This document shows, one piece after another, positions 25,868-32,378 of a DNA stretch of 39,706 nt (positions are counted from its first letter, which is position 1; each line of letters opens with the position of its first letter). The translations under genes were made by a program, and so were the position numbers. A model generated the notes under the pieces. The model was not told the DNA's origin. It saw only the letters and a list, made by a program, of their open reading frames with translations, and did no database searches. The DNA comes from Frankiales bacterium (GTDB lineage Bacteria; Actinomycetota; Actinomycetes; Mycobacteriales; Jatrophihabitantaceae): positions 1 through 39,706 of the forward strand of contig JAOPUZ010000009.1 of the NCBI GenBank assembly GCA_025966315.1, read 5' to 3'.

Positions 25868-26716
25868 CTAGCGCCAGAATGCCGTTATCTCCTCGGCCCT
25901 GTCCCGGCCGATGGCCCGTCCGGCCCGCGCCGCCGGACCACGGGTTGCCGGCGACAGCGGGTTCGTGCCGAACGCGATCGTCGAGGCATCATCGGCGTGA
26001 ATGACCAGCACGTCCGCGTCCCCCAGCAGCGCGATCTCGTCGGCCAGGTTTCCCCACGGCGCGGGGACATCGGCCAGGGTCGGCGTGATGATCAGGACCC
26101 GATCCGATCCGGCGGCCAGGTCTGCGTTGGTGCCAGAACGCATGCCGCCGTCGATGTAGCGGTGACCGTCGATGCTTACCGGCGGCCAGATTCCCGGCAC
26201 CGCACAGCTGGCGGTCACGGCGTCGACCAGCTCGACCCCGGACTCCCGGTTGAACACGACGAACTCGCCGCTTTCGGCATCCACCGCTGGGATCAGCAAC
26301 CGCCCACCGGGCCAGGTCGGCACCGGCAACCGGGCGGCCACCACCGCACGTCGCGTCGCTTCGTCAACCGTGTCGGCGGCGAGGGCGAACGTGCCGAGGC
26401 GACGGAGCAAGTCGGTGGGCGAGTCGGCCAGCGCGGCGGCCTCGGCGAAGCGGGCCATCAAGTCGTCTCGATCGAAGGCCACCTCGAGCTCGGTCGACGA
26501 CTCGCTCAGCTGCCGGTCGTACAGCATCGCCAGCGCCGCCCCGCTGGTGACCTGCGCCGCGACGGCTGACCCGGCCGAGGTCCCGATCACGAGGTCGGCG
26601 TCGACCAAGTCCGGATCCATGCCCCCGCTATGTTCGGCCACCCCGTGCAGGACGCCCAGTTCCCAGGCGATGCCGGCCACGCCGCCGCCAGCCAATACCA
26701 ACGCACGATTCACCAT
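25868..26716 (-). CDS. Patatin-like phospholipase family protein
   Basis: 282 residues with a complete patatin core. The oxyanion-hole glycine run is at GGGVAG (10-15), the nucleophile Ser47 in GTSAG (45-49), and the catalytic Asp190 in DGG (190-192). The Ser-Asp dyad is therefore intact and lipid acyl-hydrolase activity is likely. There is no signal peptide, so a cytosolic or membrane-associated enzyme is expected. The gene diverges from the FAD oxidoreductase across 110 nt that hold a perfect 17-bp inverted repeat. It is followed on the same strand by the DUF1810 gene. Confidence 0.9.
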   Translation of the reverse strand: MVNRALVLAGGGVAGIAWELGVLHGVAEHSGGMDPDLVDADLVIGTSAGSAVAAQVTSGAALAMLYDRQLSESSTELEVAFDRDDLMARFAEAAALADSPTDLLRRLGTFALAADTVDEATRRAVVAARLPVPTWPGGRLLIPAVDAESGEFVVFNRESGVELVDAVTASCAVPGIWPPVSIDGHRYIDGGMRSGTNADLAAGSDRVLIITPTLADVPAPWGNLADEIALLGDADVLVIHADDASTIAFGTNPLSPATRGPAARAGRAIGRDRAEEITAFWR

Positions 26717-26753
26717 GGGTCCATCCCATCACTTGGCGGCCCGTACCTTCAAG

Positions 26754-26803
26754 CGATCGTGCAACATCTGCCCATCGCACAGATGCCAGATGTTGCACGA
26801 TCG
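26754..26803. promoter_or_regulatory. Perfect 17-bp inverted repeat in a divergent promoter region
   Basis: CGATCGTGCAACATCTG (26754-26770) and its exact reverse complement (26787-26803) are separated by 16 nt. It lies between the divergent patatin and FAD-oxidoreductase genes, and the right arm ends 9 nt before the likely ribosome site of the oxidoreductase. No base is mismatched. A dimeric repressor/activator operator controlling both genes is the simplest reading; a 5'-UTR hairpin of the oxidoreductase mRNA is the alternative. Confidence 0.75.
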
Positions 26804-26826
26804 GCAGAGTTGGAGGGGTGACCAGC

Positions 26827-27899
26827 ATGGACATCGTGATCATCGGCGCGGCCACGCCGGGCTGTCGGTGGCGTACTACCTGGTCCGGGCTGGTCTGCGG
26901 CCCGGGGAAGACTTCGTCATCCTCGATCGTGGCCCGACCGCGGGCGGCGCCTGGCAGAGCCGCTGGTGGGCCCTTCGCCTGGACGACGCGCATCGCGTGC
27001 ACGACCTGCCCGGCATGCATCGGCTCGGCCTCAGCTTCGCCACCGCCGACGCCAGCCGACCGGCCCGCGAGGTGGTGAGCGAGTACTACGCAGCGTACGA
27101 AGATTTCTACGGGCTGGACGTACGACGACCGGCCACCGTCGACCGGGTCGAATACCGTCCGGCAGGTTTCGCCGTGCACCAGACGGACTCGGTCGTCATC
27201 GACGCCGATCTGATCGTCAACGCCAGCGGTAGCTGGCAGTCGCCATACATCCCCGACATTCCCGGCCGCGCGAGCTTCGTCGGCCGCCAGCTGCACGTTC
27301 AACAGTTCCGCACGCGTGCAGAGTTCCGCGATCAGCGTGTTGCCGTGGTCGGCGGTGGCACGTCGGCCATCAGCATGCTGGTCGAGCTGCACGGCGTAGC
27401 GGCCAGCACGACGTGGTTCACTCGCCGTCCGGTGGTCTTCCGTCCGGGCGACGTCGGGCACACGCCGGAACTCGGCGCGGCCGCGGTCGAGCAACAGAAC
27501 CAGGCGGCCCGGGCCGGGCTGGTGCTACCCAGCATCGTGAGCAGCACCGGCTTGAGCGTCACCCCCTACATGCGAGCGCTCTACGACGCGGGACTGCTCG
27601 TCGCGCAGCCGATGTTCGACCGGATCGAACCCGACGGAGTACGGCTGGTCGACGGCACCGGCATGAGCCTGGACGCCATTGTCTGGGCGACCGGGTTCCG
27701 GGCCGAACTAGGCCACCTCGCACCGCTGGACATCACCGAACCAGGCGGCGGCCTCCAGGTCGAAGACGGCCGATTGGTGCGTGATCGAAGGATCTTCCTG
27801 GCCGGCTACGGTCCGCAGGCCAGCACCATCGGCGCCAATCGAGCCGGCCGCGCGACGGCGCGACAATTGCTGGCCGAACTGGGATACCCGCCGCGTTGA
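26827..27899 (+). pseudogene. NAD(P)/FAD-dependent oxidoreductase (flavin monooxygenase-like), frameshifted in GxGxxG
   Basis: From ATG 26827 (GGAGGG 9 nt upstream) the frame reads MDIVIIGA and then loses the family. From about 26851 the next frame reads GHAGLSVAYYLVRAGL through to TGA 27899. Restoring one G near 26849-26852 gives IIGAGHAGL, the expected FAD-binding GxGxxG, so a single-base deletion is the likely event. The rest is intact: AGGAWQSRWWALRLDD, a second nucleotide site VAVVGGGTSA, and a C-terminal FLAGYGPQASTIGANRAG typical of flavoprotein monooxygenases/CzcO-like oxidoreductases (about 357 residues when repaired). As written it is inactive, but a sequencing or assembly error is equally possible. 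The open frame upstream to 26172 is antisense to the patatin gene and not part of it. Confidence 0.8.
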
Positions 27900-27914
27900 C
27901 CCCTATCTTTGCCT

Positions 27915-27938
27915 GTGATCAGCGCGTAATAGTGATCA
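27915..27938. promoter_or_regulatory. Two GTGATCA sites spaced 17 bp, upstream of the cupin gene
   Basis: GTGATCA occurs at 27915-27921 and again at 27932-27938; each contains the palindrome TGATCA. The 17-bp spacing is somewhat under two helical turns. They lie in the 75-nt gap before the cupin gene, near the place a promoter would be. They may be paired operator half-sites; six-base palindromes also arise by chance. Confidence 0.28.
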
Positions 27939-27974
27939 TGTCGATTGTTCAGGCGTAAGAATGGGAGACGGTTA

Positions 27975-28493
27975 ATGACCAGAGTGGTAGTCACCGGTGA
28001 CGATGCCGGCGGGGTGTCCGAGATCGTCCGTGACGAGGAACTGGCCCCGCGTGCGGGTGGCACCCTGTTCGACGTCTGGGCCTACGACGACGGCCCGGTC
28101 CACCTGCCCAGCGGTGTCGGTGACGGCAAGCTCACCGGAACGCATTTTCCCGCCGCCGGCGGTTTGCGCGTCTACTCCTCCAAACGGCTTCCTGGAGACC
28201 GCAATCTGGAACAGCGCAACGGTGCGCTGCCGCCACCGGATCTCGACGAAGCCATGAAACGCGGTTCGCTCGGACCGGAACGATCGGCCGGCTTTCACGT
28301 ATCCGACACGGTGGACGTGGCCGTGATCATCGCGGGCGAAATGGGCCTGGAACTCGAAGACGGTTCGATGACCATGCTCCACCCGGGCGACATCGTGATC
28401 CAGAACGGCACGAACCATGCCTGGCATCCAAGTGAGACCGAAGGCTGCGAGATCGCCTGGGTCCTGGTCGGCGCCTTGCGTGATCCCGCTTGA
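27975..28493 (+). CDS. Cupin domain-containing protein
   Basis: 172 residues from ATG 27975 with GGGAG 7 nt upstream; the open frame goes back to a TTG at 27945. The C-terminal half has the two cupin motifs in degenerate form: ERSAGFHVSDTVDVAVIIAGEMGLELEDG and, after a turn, LHPGDIVIQNGTNHAWHP. His residues in GFH and NHAWH could bind a metal, but the first motif lacks the usual second His. The N-terminal half contains FDVWAYDDGP and is a paired beta domain. It is immediately followed by the PEP-mutase family gene (starts within 10 nt or overlapping), so the two form an operon and perhaps one small-molecule pathway. Confidence 0.86.
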   Translation: MTRVVVTGDDAGGVSEIVRDEELAPRAGGTLFDVWAYDDGPVHLPSGVGDGKLTGTHFPAAGGLRVYSSKRLPGDRNLEQRNGALPPPDLDEAMKRGSLGPERSAGFHVSDTVDVAVIIAGEMGLELEDGSMTMLHPGDIVIQNGTNHAWHPSETEGCEIAWVLVGALRDPA

Positions 28494-28501
28494 CCGGCTT
28501 G

Positions 28502-29323
28502 ATGCGTACCCCGGCGGAACTGGCCGCGCACTTCCTGGCCCAACACCGCCCGGGCGATCCGCTGTTGATGCCCAACCCGTGGGATATCGGATCCGCGCGA
28601 GTGCTGGCCACGCTCGGCTTTCAGGCGCTGGCCACCACGAGCAGCGGTTTTGCCGCGACGGCGGGACGCCCGGACGGGTCGGTGAGCCGGGATGAAGCGC
28701 TGGCCCATGCGGCCCAGCTCGCCGCGGCCTTGGACCTGCCGGTGTCGGCCGACCTGGAGAACGGCTTCGCTGACGAACCGGCCGACGTCGCTCGTACCGT
28801 CACTGAGGCGGTACGCCTCGGGTTGGCCGGTTGCTCGATCGAGGACTACTCCGGCGACGACGATTCCCCGATCTATCCGCACGCCCTGGCCCTGGAACGG
28901 GTGGCTGCGGCGGCCAGTGCGGCCCACGACGGACCGAGCCGGCTGGTGCTGACCGCGCGGGCAGAGAACCACCTGCACGGGCGTGACGATCTGGCCGACA
29001 CCATCAGCCGGTTGCAATCATTCGGTGAGGCCGGCGCGGACGTGCTGTACGCGCCGGGTCTGACCCGGGCCGAGGACATCGCAGCCGTCGTGAGTTCGGT
29101 CGACCAACCGGTGAATGTGCTGGCGATGCCTGGCGCTCCGTCGGTAGCGCAACTGGCCGCCTTGGGGGTGAGCCGGATCTCGGTCGGTGGCGCCTTCGCG
29201 TTCGCCGCCTACGGCGCGCTGGTCGAAGCCGGCCGCGAACTGCTCGAACAGGGCAGCTACGGCTACGCCGACCGAGCCCGGGCCGCGCGGCCCACCATCA
29301 ACCAAGCCTTCAACCCCGAGTAA
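28502..29323 (+). CDS. Isocitrate lyase/PEP phosphonomutase superfamily protein
   Basis: 273 residues from ATG 28502; a TTG at 28490 overlaps the cupin stop (TTGA) and would add four residues. Family marks: LMPNPWDIGSARVL, TTSSGFAATAGRPDG, the Mg-binding PVSADLENGF, GCSIEDY, LTARAENHL and VLYAPGL. This is the pattern of the 'isocitrate lyase/phosphoenolpyruvate mutase' group that cleaves or forms C-C or C-P bonds of small 2-oxo/2-hydroxy acids. The KKCGH catalytic motif of true isocitrate lyase is absent, so it is not a glyoxylate-shunt enzyme. It is cytosolic and likely coupled to the upstream cupin gene. A long hairpin follows 10 nt after the stop. Confidence 0.88.
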   Translation: MRTPAELAAHFLAQHRPGDPLLMPNPWDIGSARVLATLGFQALATTSSGFAATAGRPDGSVSRDEALAHAAQLAAALDLPVSADLENGFADEPADVARTVTEAVRLGLAGCSIEDYSGDDDSPIYPHALALERVAAAASAAHDGPSRLVLTARAENHLHGRDDLADTISRLQSFGEAGADVLYAPGLTRAEDIAAVVSSVDQPVNVLAMPGAPSVAQLAALGVSRISVGGAFAFAAYGALVEAGRELLEQGSYGYADRARAARPTINQAFNPE

Positions 29324-29332
29324 CCCCGAAGA

Positions 29333-29390
29333 CGCATAGTGCGGCCTGAATTCCCGTTCTCAAGAGCGGGAACTCGGGCCGCACAATGCG
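29333..29390. terminator. Long bidirectional hairpin after the PEP-mutase family gene
   Basis: CGCAT (29333-29337) pairs with ATGCG (29386-29390) and, after one A·A mismatch, GTGCGGCC at 29339 pairs with GGCCGCAC ending at 29384. The inner stem continues through TTCCCG/CGGGAA with one mismatch and two T·G wobbles. The whole is about 26 bp with a short loop near 29360. No T tract follows. It separates the plus-strand PEP-mutase gene from minus-strand genes, so it can terminate or protect transcripts from both sides. The loop contains the stop codon of the small minus-strand ORF. Confidence 0.65.
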
Positions 29391-29491
29391 TTCGGGTGGG
29401 TGAGGGCCGCGACTAGGCCGACCCGGCTGGCGACCACGAGGAACCCAGCGGCGACCAAGGATGCAACGTTGAGTCCGTAGCGAACACTCAT
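29360..29491 (-). CDS. 43-residue single-TM membrane peptide
   Basis: A short minus-strand frame from ATG at 29491 to TGA at 29360. GGAGG lies 5 nt before the ATG, a near-ideal ribosome site. The sequence MSVRYGLNVASLVAAGFLVV (first 20 residues) starts with a short basic end and enters a hydrophobic helix of about 22 residues; it ends in a polar CGPSSRS tail. The stop lies in the loop of the hairpin at 29333-29390. It sits 92 nt after the end of the flavoprotein gene on the same strand. I do not know a function; small single-TM proteins like this are common in actinobacteria and often missed. Confidence 0.55.
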   Translation of the reverse strand: MSVRYGLNVASLVAAGFLVVASRVGLVAALTHPNALCGPSSRS

Positions 29492-29583
29492 GACGACCTC
29501 CACACAATCTCGCCCGGCACCATTGCCGGTGCTGCCGGGCCGCAGTGTGATCTGGCAGGCGCCACGGATCGGGAATGTCCTTA

Positions 29584-31203
29584 TCAGCTCGGGTTGTTCC
29601 GCGTCTCCAGCAGCCGTAACCAGATCTCGCTCGGCGTCGGGTAGGACGGGACGGCGTGCCAGAGCGTCTCCAGCGTCACCTTGCCGACCACCGCAATCGT
29701 GGCCGCGTGCACAAGGTCCGACACCTCCGGGCCGACGAAGGTAGCGCCGACCAGGGTGTCGCTGTCCGAGTCGATCACAAACTTGGCCCGGCCGGCGTAG
29801 TCCTCGCGCATCACGTACGTCCCGGCCAGCGCGCTCATGTCGTACTCGACCGTCTCAACCGAAATCCCTTTGGTCCGCGCCTCTTGCTCGGTCAGTCCCA
29901 CCGAGGCGACCTGCGGATCGGTGAACGTCACCTGCGGCACCATGCCGTGATCGGCGATATCGGAGAAGCGCGGACCGTCCACCGGCAGCCCACTTGCCCG
30001 CGCGGCGAGAACAGCACCGCAGATGCGCGCCTGGTACTTACCCATGTGCGTCAGCAGCGCGCGACCGACGATATCGCCGACTGCGTATAGCCATTCGCCA
30101 TCGACGCCCTCGACACCTTCTACGGCGAAATGATCGTCGACGGCGACAAAGCCCTTGTTCGCGGTCACCTTGGCGTCCAGCGTGCCGCCCGCGGCCAGCC
30201 CGATCGTGTCCAGACCGATGTCGCGGCTGGCCGGGCTCCGGCCGGCTGCCACCACGATCTCGTCCACAGTGACCGAGGCGTCACCGAAATGCACCGTCAC
30301 CTCGCCGCCGTGCACATGGCCTTCACCGGTGTCCTTCGGATCGACGCGCTCGACCCGGTCGACCGACACGCCCAGGTGGAGCGTGACGCCGCGCGATTCG
30401 AACTTCCTGGCCACGTACTCGCCGGCGAACGGCTCGTTGCGACCGAGCAGGGACGGGGCGTCGCCGATGATCGTCAGCTCGTCCACACCGAGGCCGTTCA
30501 GCCAGGTCGCTGCCTCGCAGGCGACCACGCCGCCGCCGATGATGGCAACCCGGCGAGGGATTTCGTGCAGGTTGGTGGCGTCGCGAGAGATCCACGGCAA
30601 TGCCTCGCGCAGTCCCGGTACCGGCGGAATGGCCGCCGCCGTGCCGGTGTCCAGGACGACCGCATGCCGCGCCCGCAACGTCCGGGTCGATCCGTCCGGC
30701 GCGGTGACCTCGACCGACTTCACCCCGGCCAACCGTGCCCGGCCGCGCACGACGTCGACGCCGACACTCGTTGCCCAGTCGACCTGCGAGGTGTCATCGT
30801 GATGATTGACGATCGCGTCCCGCCGTTCGAGGACGGCCTGGACGTCGAGGCTGTGGTCGCCGACGATGCTTTTGACTCCGGGCAGGTGCCGGGCCGTGTC
30901 GAGCACCTCGATCGGACGCAGTAGCCCCTTGCTGGGCATGCACGCCCAATAGGAACACTCGCCCCCGACCAGTTGCTCCTCGACCAGCACGGCAGTCCGG
31001 TCGCTGCCTTGGGTCGCGTACTGCGCAACATTCTCGCCGGGCGGCGCACCGCCGATGATGACGAAGTCCCAGGTGTCGGGGGTGTCAGGGGTATCAGGGG
31101 TCTCGGGGGTCTCGGGGGTGCCGGGGGTGCCGGGGGTCTCGGGGGTGCCGGGGATGTCGTTGGTGTCGTGGGCGTCAGAATTGGTCGAGTTCGAAGCCGT
31201 CAT
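29584..31203 (-). CDS. Mercuric-reductase/Lpd-like pyridine nucleotide-disulfide oxidoreductase with TP-repeat N-terminus
   Basis: 539 residues. Residues 1-46 are a low-complexity tail of TP[DEG] tripeptides. The FAD-binding motif follows as FVIIGGAPPGENVA, then the redox-active CSYWAC in GGECSYWACMPSK, the C-x4-C disulfide of class-I enzymes (dihydrolipoamide dehydrogenase, mercuric reductase). Later come VAIIGGGVVACEAATWL (NAD(P) site), an AAGRSPASRDIGL segment, YAVGDI (FAD), and a dimerisation domain with TFTDPQVASVGLTE. There is no HxxxxE near the C-terminus as in Lpd (it reads LWHAVPSYPTPSE; the His and Glu are present with longer spacing), so the specific substrate is open. No mercury-binding Cys pair is seen at the C-terminus. 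It diverges from the EthD gene, with 30 nt between the starts. Confidence 0.9.
   Translation of the reverse strand: MTASNSTNSDAHDTNDIPGTPETPGTPGTPETPETPDTPDTPDTWDFVIIGGAPPGENVAQYATQGSDRTAVLVEEQLVGGECSYWACMPSKGLLRPIEVLDTARHLPGVKSIVGDHSLDVQAVLERRDAIVNHHDDTSQVDWATSVGVDVVRGRARLAGVKSVEVTAPDGSTRTLRARHAVVLDTGTAAAIPPVPGLREALPWISRDATNLHEIPRRVAIIGGGVVACEAATWLNGLGVDELTIIGDAPSLLGRNEPFAGEYVARKFESRGVTLHLGVSVDRVERVDPKDTGEGHVHGGEVTVHFGDASVTVDEIVVAAGRSPASRDIGLDTIGLAAGGTLDAKVTANKGFVAVDDHFAVEGVEGVDGEWLYAVGDIVGRALLTHMGKYQARICGAVLAARASGLPVDGPRFSDIADHGMVPQVTFTDPQVASVGLTEQEARTKGISVETVEYDMSALAGTYVMREDYAGRAKFVIDSDSDTLVGATFVGPEVSDLVHAATIAVVGKVTLETLWHAVPSYPTPSEIWLRLLETRNNPS
31073..31153. repeat. Nine 9-nt repeats encoding TP[DEG]
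   Basis: Nine consecutive 9-nt units of the type GTNNCNGGG on the plus strand (variants GTGTCGGGG, GTCTCGGGG, GTGCCGGGG) encode Thr-Pro-(Asp/Glu/Gly) near the N-terminus of the minus-strand flavoprotein. Unit length keeps the frame when copies change. Confidence 0.9.
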
Positions 31204-31220
31204 GGCCCCACGGTAACGAC

Positions 31221-31226
31221 TAATCT
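31221..31226 (+). promoter_or_regulatory. -10 hexamer TAATCT for a leaderless EthD transcript
   Basis: TAATCT fits TANNNT and ends 7 nt before the ATG at 31234, so transcription would begin at or 1-2 nt before the start codon. No ribosome site precedes that ATG, which agrees with a leaderless mRNA. A clear -35 box is not visible. Confidence 0.45.
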
Positions 31227-31233
31227 GGGCATC

Positions 31234-31548
31234 ATGCCGACCAAAATCACCGTCATCTACGACAACCCCACCGACGCTGCCGCGTTCGAAGCCGGTTATG
31301 CGGAGGGTCAGGCTGCGCTGGCGAAAAGGCTGCCCGGTCTGGAGCGCTTCGAGACGTCCAAGGTATGGCCGAAAGAGGATGGCACTCCGACGCCGGCTTA
31401 CCGGATGATCGACATGTACTTCCCGGATTACGACACGGCCAGCGCGGCCGTCACGACGCCCGAGGCGGCCGAACTGTTCCCGAGCATTTTCGGCCTAGCC
31501 ACCGGAGGGGTGCGCATTCTGTTCTCAGACGTCGAGGAATCGTCCTAG
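31234..31548 (+). CDS. EthD family protein
   Basis: 104 residues from ATG 31234; the open frame extends upstream to 30973 but only over the divergent flavoprotein gene. MPTKITVIYDNPTDAAAFEA begins a ferredoxin-like dimeric alpha/beta barrel domain, and the middle segment RMIDMYFPDYDTASAAV followed by EAAELFPSIFGLATGG is typical of EthD/REDY-type proteins. Members are small cytosolic proteins often near oxygenases; EthD itself is needed for ethyl tert-butyl ether degradation, but the biochemical role of most members is unknown. The 7-TM protein follows 49 nt downstream on the same strand. Confidence 0.85.
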   Translation: MPTKITVIYDNPTDAAAFEAGYAEGQAALAKRLPGLERFETSKVWPKEDGTPTPAYRMIDMYFPDYDTASAAVTTPEAAELFPSIFGLATGGVRILFSDVEESS

Positions 31549-31597
31549 CGGAATCTCGCCGCCACCTGGACGCCAGTCTCGACGCCGCGCGCAGCCG

Positions 31598-32272
31598 ATG
31601 AGCGCAGTCTCGGCGGCGGTGGCCGACCTGGTCACCGTGGGGGCACTGGCGGCCAGCGCGGCCGGAGTCCGGCTCGGCCGGCCGCAGATCACGCGATGGT
31701 GGCCCGTCGGCTTCGGCGCTGCGGCCGTGGCCAGCCTCATCGGCGCCGTCCACCATCTTGCGTTTCCCCCGTCCGCGACAGGGGATCGGGGTTCGGCGGC
31801 GTCCTTCGCGGTGGCGGGGGTGGCGTTGGCCATTGCGTTGGCGGCCCTGCTGTCAGCATCCGTGATGACGCTGGCAATGCGCCGGGCCAACGTTTACATC
31901 GGCCTCGCCTGGGCATTCGCCGCGGTGTTCACCGTTGCCGCGGTGGCCGGCAAGGGCACGGTCGGCCCGCTCGTGGTCTCGCAGCTGCCGACGATGGTCG
32001 GCATCGTCGGGGTCTGGCTGGTGGCCGCGCTCCGGCGGCAACGGGGCGCGCGAGCGGTGGTAGGCGCTTTCGTCCTGACCGGGGCGTCGGCAAGTGCGTA
32101 CGTGGCGCCCGTTCATAACCTCGGGCTGTGGTTGCACGTCGACCCGGTGACCTTCCAGCACTTACTGCAACTGCCCGGCCTGGCCTGCATCGCCTTAGCC
32201 GTCCGTTTCACCCCCGGAAACTCCACTTCCGGAAAGTCCTACTCTCGCGTCGTCATAGGGCCGCGAGACTAG
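31598..32272 (+). CDS. Seven-TM integral membrane protein
   Basis: 224 residues with about seven hydrophobic segments (roughly 9-25, 34-56, 68-93, 98-117, 124-145, 150-172, 183-203). His residues lie at membrane edges: His52/His53 in GAVHH, His173 and His180 in PVHNLGLWLH, and His188 in FQHLLQL. This spacing recalls ceramidase/CREST-type hydrolases and the DUF6962 group, but I lack the full Ser/Asp/His set and treat that as weak. The last ~15 residues (GKSYSRVVIGPRD) and the TAG stop are encoded inside the first copy of a 63-bp hairpin repeat, so the natural C-terminus may have been replaced by it. Confidence 0.8.
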   Translation: MSAVSAAVADLVTVGALAASAAGVRLGRPQITRWWPVGFGAAAVASLIGAVHHLAFPPSATGDRGSAASFAVAGVALAIALAALLSASVMTLAMRRANVYIGLAWAFAAVFTVAAVAGKGTVGPLVVSQLPTMVGIVGVWLVAALRRQRGARAVVGAFVLTGASASAYVAPVHNLGLWLHVDPVTFQHLLQLPGLACIALAVRFTPGNSTSGKSYSRVVIGPRD

Positions 32273-32351
32273 GACTTTCTTCAACTAACTTCCGGAAAGT
32301 CCTACTCTCGCGTCGTCATAGGGCCGCGAGACTAGGACTTTCTTCATCTAA
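32226..32351. repeat. Tandem duplication of a 63-bp terminator-like hairpin element
   Basis: Two nearly identical 63-bp copies (32226-32288 and 32289-32351; the visible difference is CAACTAA against CATCTAA at the end). Each has a 17-bp stem with one mismatch, AAAGTCCTACTCTCGCG against CGCGAGACTAGGACTTT, around a 12-nt loop (stems 32233-32278 and 32296-32341), followed by CTTC. They sit between the convergent 7-TM and thiolase genes. A partial third start (CTTTCCG) follows. The function is most likely bidirectional termination. The first copy supplies the stop codon of the 7-TM gene. Confidence 0.85.
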
Positions 32352-32378
32352 CTTTCCGAGGTGGCGGGGGAGGGGTAG

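Noticed and set aside
26172-26826. Long plus-strand extension of the flavoprotein frame
   Set aside because: It is antisense to the intact patatin gene. The true start with the FAD strand lies in the other frame at 26827.
29310-29507. 65-codon minus-strand frame over the PEP-mutase gene end
   Set aside because: Arg/Pro/Gly-rich, no ribosome site; the alternative frame with GGAGG and a hydrophobic helix (29360-29491) is better.
32226-32351. CRISPR array
   Set aside because: Only two copies, directly adjacent with no unique spacers, each a self-complementary hairpin, no cas genes.
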